Of a stretch of DNA of 64,000 bases, positions 18,894 through 28,058 are shown piece after piece. The DNA is from Pseudonocardia sp. C8 (GTDB lineage: Bacteria; Actinomycetota; Actinomycetes; Mycobacteriales; Pseudonocardiaceae): positions 384,001 to 448,000 of the forward strand of contig NZ_JACMTR010000002.1 of NCBI RefSeq assembly GCF_014267175.1, read 5' to 3'. The position numbers and the translations under genes are program-made. Below the pieces are notes generated by a model. It was not told where the DNA came from. It was given only the letters and a program-made list of their open reading frames with translations, and ran no database searches. Every line of letters starts with the position of its first letter. The stretch's first letter is position 1.

Positions 18894-19676
18894 GTGCGAC
18901 CGCTGGTCGGCATCACCGGACGGCGCTACCGGCTGGGGCTGCTGCAGGGAGCCGACGAGCGGTACGGCGACCGTTGCCTGGACAGCTACATGTCCGACTT
19001 CGCGACCCGGGTCGCGGAGGCCGGCGGGCTGCCGGTGCACCTGTCCTACGACACCGACGCGTCGTCCGTCTGCGACTGGCTGGCCGGCGTCGTGATCACC
19101 GGTGGGCAGGACGTGCATCCGTCCTGCTGGGGCGGCGATCCCGGCGTGGTCCGCGACGTCGACCCCCGGACCGATCCCATGGTCCACGACCTCGCCCGGG
19201 ACGAGTACGAGATCGCGCTGGTGCGGGCCGCCCTGGACCGGGGCATCCCCGTGCTCGGTGTCTGCCGGGGGTTGCAGGTGCTCAACGTCGCCCTCGGCGG
19301 CACCCTCGTCGCCCATCTCGAGCCCGGCACCGTGAGCCATCTGTCCGCCGAGACCGCGCCCACCGACGGCACCGCCGACCACCTCGTCACCTTCGAGCAG
19401 GGGTCGCTCGCGGCCGAGCTCCTCGGCCCGAGCGCGACGACCAACTCCTGGCACCACCAGGCGGTCGACCGCTGCGGCGCCGGGCTGGTCGTGACCGGCC
19501 GGACGAGTGACGGCGTGATCGAGGCCGTCGAGCTCCCCGGCGCCCAGGTGCTCGGGGTCCAGTGGCACCCCGAGTGGATGAAGGGCGCGGACCCGACGCT
19601 GGCGTGGATCGTGCACGCCGCCAGGTCCTACCTGGCGGCCACGCGTCACGCCGAGACCGCGAGGAGCATGTCGTGA
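18894..19676 (+). CDS. Class-I glutamine amidotransferase-like hydrolase (peptidase C26)
   Basis: A 260-residue C26 hydrolase: VVITGGQDVHP, nucleophile Cys124 in LGVCRGLQVLN, and His225/Glu227 in GVQWHPEW. Family members (PuuD type, and homologues in aniline and alkylamine pathways) hydrolyse gamma-glutamyl amides. The GTG at 18894 has GGAGGG 7 nt upstream; an alternative GTG at 18867 overlaps the ligase stop. It could release an oxidised product from glutamate, or trim a gamma-glutamyl amide made by the preceding ligase. Confidence 0.9.
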   Translation: MRPLVGITGRRYRLGLLQGADERYGDRCLDSYMSDFATRVAEAGGLPVHLSYDTDASSVCDWLAGVVITGGQDVHPSCWGGDPGVVRDVDPRTDPMVHDLARDEYEIALVRAALDRGIPVLGVCRGLQVLNVALGGTLVAHLEPGTVSHLSAETAPTDGTADHLVTFEQGSLAAELLGPSATTNSWHHQAVDRCGAGLVVTGRTSDGVIEAVELPGAQVLGVQWHPEWMKGADPTLAWIVHAARSYLAATRHAETARSMS

Positions 19677-21262
19677 CTCCGACCGTGACGCACGAGCAGG
19701 CCGGCGAAGCGCCGACCGTCCGCACCCTGACCGCGCTGCTGGCGCAGCGAGCCCGGGACTCGGCGGACCGCGAGTTCCTGCGCTTCGGCGAGACCTCCTG
19801 GACCTTCGGCCAGGTCGACGCGTGGACCTCCCGGCTCGCCCACCGGTTCGTCGAGGTCGACGGCATCGCGCCGGGCGACCGGGTGGCGATCATGCTGCCG
19901 AACGTCGTGCACTGGCCGGTGACCTGGCTCGCCGCCCAGAAGGCGGGCGCGACCGTGGTCCCGGTCAACTCCTCCTACCGGCGCGCCGATCTCGCGTTCG
20001 TCCTGCGTGACTCGGGTGCGCACGTCGTCGTCACCGACGGCGAGCACGCCGGGTTGGTCACCGACGTCCTGGAGGCCGAGGACCGGCTCGGCGACGTCCG
20101 CGTCGTCGACGTCGCCGACGACGGGTCGGAGCCCTTCCCGGGCACCGCTCCGGCCGTGCGGGTCGACGCCACCACGCTGGCGAACCTGCAGTACACCTCG
20201 GGCACCACCGGGTTCCCGAAGGCCTGCATGCTCACCCACGACTACTGGGTCCGGCTCGGGTGGCTGTGCGCCGGCGCCACCGGCCTCGGCGGCGACGACG
20301 TCCTGCTCACGGCCCAGCCGTTCTCCTACATGGACCCGCAGTGGAACGTCGCGCTGGCCCTCACGGTCGGCGCCCCGCTCGTGGTACTGCCGCGGTTCTC
20401 GGCGTCGACCTTCATGGCCGACGTACGCCGTCACCGCGCCACCTTCTTCTACGTCCTCGGGTCGATGCCGACGCTGCTCGTCAAGCAGCCGCCGGCACCG
20501 GACGACCGGGAGAACGCCCTCCGCGTGGTCTTCTGCTCGGGCATCCCGGTCAGCCTGCATGTCCAGCTGGAGGAGCGGTGGGGTGCACCGTGGCGCGAGG
20601 TCTACGGGATGACCGAGACCGGGATCGACCTGTTCAGCCCGTTCGGTGACACCGCCGCCGTAGGGAGCGGGAACCTGGGGCACCCGGTCGCCACCAAACG
20701 GGTCCGCGTCGTCGCGCCCGATGGAACCGACGTTCCCCACGGCGATCCCGGGGAGCTGGTGGTCTCGGGGGTCCCGATGATGAGCGGTTACTGGAACCGG
20801 CCCGAGGCGACGGCCGAGGTGCTGCGCGACGGTTGGCTGCACACCGGCGACCTCGCGGTCCGCCGACCCGACGGCGGCATCCAGCTGGTCGGGCGGATCA
20901 AGGACATGGTGCGCCGCGGCGGCGAGAACGTCGCCTGCGTCGAGGTCGAGGCCGCCCTCGAACGTGACGAACGGGTGGTCGGCGCCGCGGTCGTCGCCGA
21001 ACCCGACGACACCCTCGGCGAGGAGGTCAAGGCGTTCGTCCAGCTGGCTCCCGGTGTACCGGAGGGCCGGGAGACCGCCCGGAGCATCGTCGAGCGGGCC
21101 GGCTCGCAGCTGGCCCGGTTCAAGGTGCCCAGGTACGTCGCGTTCGTCGCCGACCTCCCGCGGACCCCTTCCGAGCGGGTCTCCAAGCCCGCCCTCAAGG
21201 CCCGGGCGAAGGAGAACCCCGGCGTCACCCACGACTTCGCCGTCCGGAGGAGCCAGGCATGA
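19673..21262 (+). CDS. AMP-dependent acyl-CoA synthetase
   Basis: A 529-residue ANL-superfamily ligase: LQYTSGTTGFPKACML phosphate loop, EVYGMTETGI, the GWLHTGDLAVRRPDG core, IKDMVRRGGENVACVEVE hinge and a C-terminal RVSKPALK lysine region. The GTG start overlaps the upstream stop (GTGA) and follows GAGGAGC. In operon context it would activate the carboxylic acid produced by the alcohol and aldehyde dehydrogenases downstream. Confidence 0.93.
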   Translation: MTPTVTHEQAGEAPTVRTLTALLAQRARDSADREFLRFGETSWTFGQVDAWTSRLAHRFVEVDGIAPGDRVAIMLPNVVHWPVTWLAAQKAGATVVPVNSSYRRADLAFVLRDSGAHVVVTDGEHAGLVTDVLEAEDRLGDVRVVDVADDGSEPFPGTAPAVRVDATTLANLQYTSGTTGFPKACMLTHDYWVRLGWLCAGATGLGGDDVLLTAQPFSYMDPQWNVALALTVGAPLVVLPRFSASTFMADVRRHRATFFYVLGSMPTLLVKQPPAPDDRENALRVVFCSGIPVSLHVQLEERWGAPWREVYGMTETGIDLFSPFGDTAAVGSGNLGHPVATKRVRVVAPDGTDVPHGDPGELVVSGVPMMSGYWNRPEATAEVLRDGWLHTGDLAVRRPDGGIQLVGRIKDMVRRGGENVACVEVEAALERDERVVGAAVVAEPDDTLGEEVKAFVQLAPGVPEGRETARSIVERAGSQLARFKVPRYVAFVADLPRTPSERVSKPALKARAKENPGVTHDFAVRRSQA

Positions 21263-22032
21263 ACGACCCGACGACCGGCCCCGGGGTCATCGACGTCGAC
21301 ATCGACCGGGATGTCGCCGTCCTGACCCTGCGCCGTCCCGACAAGCTCAACGCCCTCGACGTCGCCACCCGGGTCCAGCTCGCGCAGGCACTGCGCGAGC
21401 ACGGCACGGGCGAGACCGCCCGCGGGATCGTGCTCACCGGCGAGGGCCGCGCCTTCTCGGCGGGGCAGGACCTGCGGCGGACGCCGACCACCGAGGCCGA
21501 GTTCCTCGAGGAGTTCGCGAGCTTCCACGACATCACCCGCGCGATCCTGGAGACCCGGGTTCCGGTGGTCGCCGCGGTCAACGGCATCGCGGTCGGGGGA
21601 GCCTCCGAGATCACCCTCTGCTGCGACGCGCGCATCGGCACCCCGGCGACCGTGTACTACCAGCCGGAGAACGGCCGGGGCATCACGATCTCCAACGCCT
21701 CGAGCGTGCTGCTGCGGCGCCTCGTCGGCAACCATGCGATGCGCATCGTCCTCGGCTCCCCGCGGATCGGTGCCGAGGAGGCGCTCCGTATCGGGCTCAT
21801 CGACGAGGTGGTCGAGCCCGAGGCCCTGGTCGACCGGGCCATCGAGACGGTCCATGCGTGGACGCCCGAGTCCAACACCACCGCCCTGCACCTCACGCTG
21901 CTGCGCCCGCTCGCCGAGGAGGTCGAGGCGGCCTTCGCCCGCGAGGACGTCGCCGCCAAGGCCTCCTGGGAGAGCGGCGTGTTCACGGCCGGTGTCGCCG
22001 GCTTCTGGACGACCAAGGAGACGACATCATGA
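21259..22032 (+). CDS. Enoyl-CoA hydratase/isomerase family protein
   Basis: A 257-residue crotonase. The CoA-binding and oxyanion segments are LTGEGRAFSAGQDL and VPVVAAVNGIAVGGASEITLCCDARI. The start overlaps the synthetase stop by ATGA and the stop overlaps the alcohol dehydrogenase start in the same way. It would hydrate or isomerise an enoyl-CoA, or cleave a ring, following the acyl-CoA dehydrogenase step. Exact reaction not deducible. Confidence 0.9.
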   Translation: MNDPTTGPGVIDVDIDRDVAVLTLRRPDKLNALDVATRVQLAQALREHGTGETARGIVLTGEGRAFSAGQDLRRTPTTEAEFLEEFASFHDITRAILETRVPVVAAVNGIAVGGASEITLCCDARIGTPATVYYQPENGRGITISNASSVLLRRLVGNHAMRIVLGSPRIGAEEALRIGLIDEVVEPEALVDRAIETVHAWTPESNTTALHLTLLRPLAEEVEAAFAREDVAAKASWESGVFTAGVAGFWTTKETTS

Positions 22033-23126
22033 TCGAGACCCGAGCCGCCGTACTGACGGAGATCGGCGAGCCGCTCGAGCTCACCACCATCCGGGTCGAC
22101 GAGCCGGAGCCGCACGAGGTGCGCGTCGCGGTCACCCATGTCGGCCTGTGCCACAGCGACCTCCACTACATGACCGGCACGGTGCCGACCGGCCTCCCCG
22201 TCGTGGTCGGCCACGAGGTGGCCGGCGTGGTCGAATCCGTCGGCTCCGACGTCACCTCGCTGCGCCCGGGCGACCGCGTCACGGGCGCGCTGACGCCCTC
22301 GTGCGGTCGCTGTTCCTACTGCGAGGCCGGCCGGTCGACGCAGTGCCTGCGCCTGGACGAGGTACGGCGCCGGAACCGCGCCGCCTTCGAGACCACCGAC
22401 GGGCGGCCCATCGAGCGCCTTGCCGCCATCGGTGCCTTCTCCCGCCACATCCTGCTGCGGGAGAACGCCCTGGTGAAGCTGCCCGACGACGTGCCGCTGC
22501 ACGTCGGTTGCCTCCTGTCCTGCTGCATCATCACCGGCGTCGGAGCGGTGTTCCGCGGCGCCGAGGTGCGGCCCGGCAGCACCGTCGCGGTCGTCGGATG
22601 CGGCGGTGTCGGATCCGCGATCATCCAGGGCGCGCGGCTCGCCGGTGCCTCGGCCATCGTCGCCGTCGACCTGGACGATGACCGGCTCAAAGCCGCCCGC
22701 GGCTACGGCGCCACCCACGTCGTCAACGGCGGCGCGGGCGACACCGTCGAGGAGCTCCACCGTCTGCTCGGCGACGGAGTCGACTACGCCTTCGAGGCGG
22801 TCGGGTCCGCCCGTACCGCGCAGCTGGCGATGGCACTGGTGCGGCCCGCCGGCACCGCCTGCCTCGTCGGCATCGCGCCGGCCGGCACGGAGCTGAGCGT
22901 GCCGGCCCTCGACTTCTTCTTCGCCGAGAAGCGGCTGATCGGCTCCTACATGGGGTCGGGCCAGGCCCGCGAGGACATCGCCCAGTTCGCCCGCCTCTAC
23001 CAGCAGGGCCGCCTGCTGCTCGACGAGATGGTCACCCGCGTCATCCCGTTCGCCGAGATCAACGAGGGCTTCGAGCTCATGAAGTCCGGCGACGTCACCC
23101 GCGTCGTCGTCGACCTCCGGTCCTGA
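22029..23126 (+). CDS. Zinc-dependent alcohol dehydrogenase
   Basis: A 365-residue medium-chain dehydrogenase with both zinc sites: catalytic CHSDLH and GHE, and the structural four-cysteine loop CGRCSYCEAGRSTQC. The NAD site is VAVVGCGGVGSAIIQGARLAGA. The FAEINEGFELMKSGDVTRVVV ending is typical of class III-like ADHs. It overlaps the hydratase gene by 4 bp. In a lactone pathway it would oxidise the omega-hydroxy acid to the aldehyde acid. Confidence 0.93.
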   Translation: MIETRAAVLTEIGEPLELTTIRVDEPEPHEVRVAVTHVGLCHSDLHYMTGTVPTGLPVVVGHEVAGVVESVGSDVTSLRPGDRVTGALTPSCGRCSYCEAGRSTQCLRLDEVRRRNRAAFETTDGRPIERLAAIGAFSRHILLRENALVKLPDDVPLHVGCLLSCCIITGVGAVFRGAEVRPGSTVAVVGCGGVGSAIIQGARLAGASAIVAVDLDDDRLKAARGYGATHVVNGGAGDTVEELHRLLGDGVDYAFEAVGSARTAQLAMALVRPAGTACLVGIAPAGTELSVPALDFFFAEKRLIGSYMGSGQAREDIAQFARLYQQGRLLLDEMVTRVIPFAEINEGFELMKSGDVTRVVVDLRS

Positions 23127-23164
23127 CCGTGCCCGACCAACGAGATCCTGCAGAGGTGAGCTCC

Positions 23165-24628
23165 ATGCCCGGCCACGACACCGCAGGGCCGCAGCCGGTG
23201 AACTACATCGCCGACGAGTGGTGCGCGTGCGCGACCGTCCCCGACAGCTGGAACCTAAACCCCAACACGCGCGAGCCGGTCCATCGAACGGTGACGACCA
23301 CGCCCGACGACGTCGAACGAGCGCTCCGGCACGCCGAGCGGTCGTACGACGTGGGCCGCTGGGACGAGGAGTCCCGCCGGGAGCGCGCCGCGATGCTCGA
23401 CCGCGTCGCGACGCTCCTGGACGGCCGCGCCGAGGACATCGCCCGCACGGACGCCCTCACCAGCGGCACACCCATCGGCGTCACGCGAACGGTCGCGGCG
23501 TTCCTGCCTCACCGGATCCGGGCCGCCGCTGCCGACCTGGTCGGCATCCCGCGCGTCACCGCCCTGGACGCCGGCGGCCGCGATGTCCGGCTCTACAAGG
23601 TTCCCTGGGGGCCGGCGGCGATCCTCACCCCGTGGAACGGGCCGAGCTTCATCCCCGCCGCCAAGGTGGTCAGCGCGATCGCCGCCGGCTGCCCGGTGAT
23701 CCTCAAGCCGTCCGAGCACGCGCCCGCCAGCGCGCAGATCGTCGCCGAGTGCTTCGTCGAGGCCGGCCTGCCGAGCGGCGCCCTGCAGCTCGTGCACGGC
23801 GCGGGTGACGTCGGCGCGCGCCTGACCTCCGACCCCCGGATCAAGGTCGTCTCGTTCACGGGCGGCCCGGGTGCCGGTCGTGCCATCGCGCGCGCCGGCG
23901 CGGAGGACTTCAAGGTCCTGCAGCTCGAGCTCGGCGGGAACAACCCGGTGATCGTGCTCGACGACGCCGACATCGACGTCGCCGCGGACGGGATCCTCGA
24001 GGGAATGACCAAGATCAACGGCCAGTGGTGCGAGGGCCCGGGCAAGGTGCTGGCGCCCCGCAGCCTGGTCGACCCGCTGGTCGAGGCACTGACCGAGCGG
24101 ATCTCGAAGGTCGTCGTGGGTCACTCGCTGGACGAGGACTCGCAGGTCGGGCCGATCTCCAACGCGCCGCACTTCGCGACCCTCCGGAGCCGGCTCGACC
24201 GGCTCCGCGAGCTCGGCGCCGTCATCCACCAGCCGGCGCAGCTGCCGGAGCTCGACGGCTTCTTCATGTCGCCGACGGTCGCGGCCGGCGCCGACCCGCG
24301 GGAGGCCACCGCGGAGCTCTTCGGTCCGCTCGTCTCGCTGCACGCGGTCGACTCCACGGACGAGGCGCTGCGCATCGCGAACGTCGCCCCGTCCGGTCTC
24401 GACGCCTACGTGTTCGGCAGTGACACCGACCGGGCCATCGAGGTCGGCTCGCGGATGGTGGCGGGGGAGGTGCGTGTCAACGGCGCCAAGCTCGCGGACC
24501 TCGGCGACGACTCCGCCCAGAGCTTCTGGGGTCCGGCCGGTCTCGGTGGACATGGTCCGGCGGAGTCCGTGCGCGTGTTCTGCGGCGACCGGGTGGTGGG
24601 AGTGGACTCGCCCGACCTGCCGCTGTGA
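23165..24628 (+). CDS. Aldehyde dehydrogenase
   Basis: A 487-residue ALDH: TPWNGPSFIPAAKVV, KPSEHAP, FTGGPGAGRAIA, catalytic Glu255 in LQLELGGNN and Cys289 in KINGQWCEGPGKV. The start is ATG 23165 with GAGGTGA upstream, rather than the in-frame GTG at 23129. It would oxidise the aldehyde made by the preceding dehydrogenase to a carboxylate. The C-terminal WGPAGLGGHGPAESVRVF replaces the common ESG-R-E pattern. Confidence 0.92.
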   Translation: MPGHDTAGPQPVNYIADEWCACATVPDSWNLNPNTREPVHRTVTTTPDDVERALRHAERSYDVGRWDEESRRERAAMLDRVATLLDGRAEDIARTDALTSGTPIGVTRTVAAFLPHRIRAAAADLVGIPRVTALDAGGRDVRLYKVPWGPAAILTPWNGPSFIPAAKVVSAIAAGCPVILKPSEHAPASAQIVAECFVEAGLPSGALQLVHGAGDVGARLTSDPRIKVVSFTGGPGAGRAIARAGAEDFKVLQLELGGNNPVIVLDDADIDVAADGILEGMTKINGQWCEGPGKVLAPRSLVDPLVEALTERISKVVVGHSLDEDSQVGPISNAPHFATLRSRLDRLRELGAVIHQPAQLPELDGFFMSPTVAAGADPREATAELFGPLVSLHAVDSTDEALRIANVAPSGLDAYVFGSDTDRAIEVGSRMVAGEVRVNGAKLADLGDDSAQSFWGPAGLGGHGPAESVRVFCGDRVVGVDSPDLPL

Positions 24629-24655
24629 CACCCCAGGCCAAAGGAGAGTTGGCGC

Positions 24656-25600
24656 ATGAAGGCATGGCAGCTGGTGGGAAAGCGCCGGCCGTTGGTCCTC
24701 GACCGGGAGTTGCCGGACCCTGCGCCGACCTGGGGAGAAGTGGTCATCGACGTTCGCGCTGCGGGCCTGTGTCACTCCGACATCGGCTTCATCGAGCATG
24801 ACGGGTTCCGGCCGCCGCACCTGCCCTTCATCCTGGGCCACGAGATCGCGGGGGTGATCTCGCAGATCGGACCGGGCGTTGCCGGCTGGTGCCCGGGGGA
24901 TCGGGTCAGCGTGTCGGGGCCCGGCGATGACTTGCCTGGACTCGACCGTGACGGCGGATACGCCGAGCAGGTCGTCGTCAGAGCGGACCATGTCATGGGT
25001 CTGCCGGGCTCGCTACCGTTCGAGCTCGCGGCGGTTGCCATGGACGCGGGCGCCACCTCACATGCGGCTGTGATGACCGGGGCGCAAGCCGCCGCGGGAA
25101 AGAAGATCGGAATCATCGGCTTCGGCGGATTGGGACAGTTCGGCGTACGCCTCGCTCGTCATGCCGGTGCCGAGGTGTACGTGTCCGAGATTCGTCAGGA
25201 CGTGTGGCCGAGCGCGCTGGCGGCAGGTGCCGTGGCAGTCGCTCCACGCATCACCGACTTCGCCGACCGGGATCTCGATGCGATCGTCGATTTCGCCGGG
25301 TTCGGCACGACAACGACGGACGCGATGAAAGCGGTGCGTCGTCATGGCCGAGTCGTGCAGGTGGGGCTCGGTGTGACTGAGGCGACGTTGAGCATGCTGG
25401 ACCTGACGCTGGGCCGGATCACGCTCGTCGGGATCATGGGTGGTGAACGCGAGGACAGTCGGAGAGTCTGCGACCTGCTGGCGACGAGAGACATCCACGT
25501 CGATGTTCAGCGCGTTCGCTTCGACGAGATCCCGCGTGCCTTGGACCGATTGCGCCGCGGAGACGTGGTCGGCCGTGTGGTGGCAATGATGGACGGTTGA
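24656..25600 (+). CDS. Alcohol dehydrogenase-like MDR protein without structural zinc loop
   Basis: A 314-residue medium-chain dehydrogenase/reductase. The catalytic zinc motifs CHSD and GHEIAG are intact, but the segment that normally carries four structural cysteines reads SVSGPGDDLPGLDRDGG, so that lobe is shortened. The NAD site is IGIIGFGGLGQFGVRLARHAGA. AAAGGAGAG precedes the ATG. It lies 27 nt after the aldehyde dehydrogenase and is the last gene of the run; its base composition is slightly lower in GC than the preceding genes. Probably a second alcohol or secondary-alcohol dehydrogenase. Confidence 0.85.
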   Translation: MKAWQLVGKRRPLVLDRELPDPAPTWGEVVIDVRAAGLCHSDIGFIEHDGFRPPHLPFILGHEIAGVISQIGPGVAGWCPGDRVSVSGPGDDLPGLDRDGGYAEQVVVRADHVMGLPGSLPFELAAVAMDAGATSHAAVMTGAQAAAGKKIGIIGFGGLGQFGVRLARHAGAEVYVSEIRQDVWPSALAAGAVAVAPRITDFADRDLDAIVDFAGFGTTTTDAMKAVRRHGRVVQVGLGVTEATLSMLDLTLGRITLVGIMGGEREDSRRVCDLLATRDIHVDVQRVRFDEIPRALDRLRRGDVVGRVVAMMDG

Positions 25601-25628
25601 ACGAGTCCCGAGCCTCTCACCGGATCCA

Positions 25629-26240
25629 TCAGGCTGTGACGGCCTCGTGCCGGAGCCGAACCGCGAGCCACGAGGCGAGCACGGACTGGGCGATCTCCAT
25701 CTGCTGCTGCGCGGCCGCCTTGTCGCTGTAGGTGAGCCAGTTCACGGCGAACCCGTCTGCCAGCGTGGCCACGACGTAGGCGATCTCGTCGACGGTCGAC
25801 GGCTCGACCGGGTGGTCGGGGTCGGCGGCGGCTCGCAGCGCCCCACGCACCGCGTCGAGGGCTTGGTCGAAGACCGCGATGCCGCGATCTCCGTGCTGGC
25901 GTCGCGCCCAGTTGACCAGTTCGACGGTGGCGGCGGTGAAGCTGGGGGAGTCGACGTACCACTGCATCACTCCGTGCAGGATCTGGCGGGCAGCGTCGGC
26001 CACGGTCGTGTGCGGATCGCTGCCCTCGACGACCTCTCGGTACTTGCCGGCGACGTACTCGTAGACGTCGGCGAAGAGGTCCTCCTTCGAGTCGTAGCAG
26101 TAGTGCAACATTGCCAGGTTGGCCTCGGCCTGGTCCGCGATCCGGCGGGTGGTGGCGCCGTCGATGCCGTGGGTGGCGATCACCTCGACGGCGGCCTGGA
26201 TGAAGTCACTGCGGCGCTGGGCGGCAGGGATCCGTGGCAT
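25629..26240 (-). CDS. TetR/AcrR family transcriptional regulator
   Basis: A 203-residue TetR regulator: N-terminal HTH (QAAVEVIATHGIDGATTRRIADQAEANLAMLHYCYDSKEDLF) and an all-helical ligand domain. It converges on the alcohol dehydrogenase and diverges from the 26453 gene. Two CTTAATCAA repeats exactly 13 bp apart lie 30-50 nt upstream of its start, so autoregulation is likely. Related repeats stand at the other promoters of the cluster, making this or the TetR at 29353 the likely local repressor. Confidence 0.93.
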   Translation of the reverse strand: MPRIPAAQRRSDFIQAAVEVIATHGIDGATTRRIADQAEANLAMLHYCYDSKEDLFADVYEYVAGKYREVVEGSDPHTTVADAARQILHGVMQWYVDSPSFTAATVELVNWARRQHGDRGIAVFDQALDAVRGALRAAADPDHPVEPSTVDEIAYVVATLADGFAVNWLTYSDKAAAQQQMEIAQSVLASWLAVRLRHEAVTA

Positions 26241-26269
26241 GACGCGGTCCTCCCCGATACGGCGTCCCG

Positions 26270-26291
26270 TTGATTAAGACGTTTGATTAAG
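26270..26291 (-). promoter_or_regulatory. Tandem operator-like repeats upstream of the TetR gene
   Basis: TTGATTAAG occurs at 26270-26278 and again at 26283-26291, 13 bp apart; on the minus strand these read CTTAATCAA. The spacing and the sequence CTTAATCAAACGT closely match CTTGGTCAAACAT at the PhyH promoter (30262). A further TGACTAGG and two TGACCAA words lie at 26344-26381, before the gene at 26453. A TetR binding site is inferred. Confidence 0.5.
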
Positions 26292-26452
26292 TCATCGCCA
26301 CCCTAGCAGTGGGCACCTCGGCCTGGAAGCCGCGGATACCTGTTGACCAAAGTAGGTCATGTGACTAGGTTTGCTGACCAACACTCAGCACGTCGGCGGC
26401 CCCAGCGGCAGCACGTGGTCTGGACGCGCCGATGCGCACGACAAGGAGCACG

Positions 26453-26812
26453 ATGAACCTCGCTCGCAAGGACGTCTTCGCCACGGTCGTGGCTCGCGTC
26501 AAGGTCCCGAATGCCGACGACCTGCCCCGATTCCGCAGATTGGTCGCCGAGTACGACGAGGCAGCCGGCCGCTATCCGGAGATGATCCTGTTCACCGCCA
26601 CCTACGCGGCGACCGACGACGAGTTCCGGTTCCTGGAGGTGCTCGCCCACCGCGATCACTGGCCGCCAGAGGGTACGCCGGAGACCGACGCGATCACCGA
26701 GCAGATCATGGCCATCAGCACCTGGCACGACGTCGAGGTGCTCGGTGACGCCGATGCGGAGTACCTCGACGCCTATTCGGAGCTGGCCGCGGTGCACCGT
26801 CCCTACCTGTAG
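26453..26812 (+). CDS. Small protein, antibiotic-biosynthesis-monooxygenase-like fold
   Basis: A 119-residue protein: FATVVARVKVPNADDLPRFRRLVAEYDEAAGRYPEMILFTATYAATDDEFRFLEVLAHRDHW. The beta-alpha-beta-beta pattern suggests a dimeric alpha/beta-barrel (ABM-like) protein. AAGGAG precedes the ATG. No catalytic residues can be named. It diverges from the TetR gene and precedes the SIS-domain gene by about 210 nt. Confidence 0.65.
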   Translation: MNLARKDVFATVVARVKVPNADDLPRFRRLVAEYDEAAGRYPEMILFTATYAATDDEFRFLEVLAHRDHWPPEGTPETDAITEQIMAISTWHDVEVLGDADAEYLDAYSELAAVHRPYL

Positions 26813-27020
26813 CCGCGGATCCGTAGCCCGGCTTCTTCTTCCGGCCCCTGCGCCCGACCGCGATCGTCCTGCTGGCCACCACGGGTGCCCGTCCTCGGAG
26901 GAAGGCTCCACGGAGGACCGCGAGAACGCAGAGCGCGCCGAACGTCGCCGACCGGCGATGAATGACCACCAGGCGTCCGTGAGCGACGCCGCCGAATCGA
27001 ATCGAAGGGTAACCGTCACC

Positions 27021-28058
27021 ATGTCACTCCGGTCAGCCCAAGGAGTCGCGCCGGTGTGGACCGAGCAACGTGAGCAGGTCGCCGCGCACTTGCTCGGACA
27101 GTTCCACCGCCTGGCCGAAGAGATCAAGGCGTCCGCCAACGGCGTCTCCAACGTCTTCCTCGTCGCGTCCGGCGGTACTTGGGCAGGGATGATCTCCCTG
27201 AAGTACCTGCTCGACCGGCAGAGCCCCGTGCCCGTGTACCACGTTCAGGCCGAGGAGTTCCTGGCCAACGTGCCGCCCCTGGTCGGTCGGGGGAGTCTGG
27301 TATTCGTCACCTCCTACGGCGGTACGTCGGCCGGGATCGAGGCGGCACGACACTGCGCCGACGCGGGGGCCACGGTGCTGGGCATGGCCGGGGACGCGTC
27401 CAGTCCGCTGTACTCGATCTGTCAGGAGTGCGTCACGATCGACGCCCCGATCGGTGGCTTCCTCATGGATGCCACCGCCTTGGTGTTCAACCTGTTCGGC
27501 TACACCTTGCTCGACGCGTTGAACGGCAGCAACGACCATGCACCCCACCTGGATGTCGTCCGCCGCTCGCCGGAGGTGATTCGCCATGTCCGTGAGGAGG
27601 CGGACGAGACCGCACGCCAGATCGCCGAGAATGTCGCGGACCTGGACATCGTCTACCTGGTGGCCTCCGGCCCGAACTACGGCGTTGCCTACTCGGGTGC
27701 GATGTGCCTGTTCGAGGAGTCCCTCTGGCGTCACGCCTCCAGCCGTCAGGCGGGCGAGTTCTTCCACGGCACGCTGGAGATCGTGACGCCCGACTTCCCG
27801 ATCTTGACCTTCATCGGCGAGGACGAGACGCGGCCGTTGTCCGAACGAGTGGTGCGGTTCGCCGAGCGCTTCTCGCCGCAGTCCCTCGTCGTCGACACCC
27901 GCGATCTGACCCTCCCCGGCGTGCCGCAGGATCTGCGGGCCGTGCTCTCCCCTGCGCTCCTGGGATCGATCATGAGCAGGATCGGCGAGCACCTTGCTTC
28001 GTTCACCGGTCACGACCTGCTCGAGCGCCGCTACATGTGGGGCAAGGAGGATTACTGA
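27021..28058 (+). CDS. SIS-domain sugar isomerase/deglycase (FrlB-like)
   Basis: A 345-residue protein with two SIS domains: NVFLVASGGTWAGMISLKYLL and SLVFVTSYGGTSAGIEAARHCADAGATVLGMAG in the first, and DIVYLVASGPNYGVAYSGAMCLFEESLWRHASSRQAGEFFHGTLEIV in the second. The EFFHG segment is typical of GlmS/FrlB-type isomerases. The next gene is a FrlD-like kinase in a TGATG overlap, so the pair probably handles a phosphorylated amino-sugar or Amadori compound. The ATG at 27021 is my choice (GAAGGG upstream); an in-frame ATG at 26958 lacks a ribosome site. Confidence 0.82.
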   Translation: MSLRSAQGVAPVWTEQREQVAAHLLGQFHRLAEEIKASANGVSNVFLVASGGTWAGMISLKYLLDRQSPVPVYHVQAEEFLANVPPLVGRGSLVFVTSYGGTSAGIEAARHCADAGATVLGMAGDASSPLYSICQECVTIDAPIGGFLMDATALVFNLFGYTLLDALNGSNDHAPHLDVVRRSPEVIRHVREEADETARQIAENVADLDIVYLVASGPNYGVAYSGAMCLFEESLWRHASSRQAGEFFHGTLEIVTPDFPILTFIGEDETRPLSERVVRFAERFSPQSLVVDTRDLTLPGVPQDLRAVLSPALLGSIMSRIGEHLASFTGHDLLERRYMWGKEDY

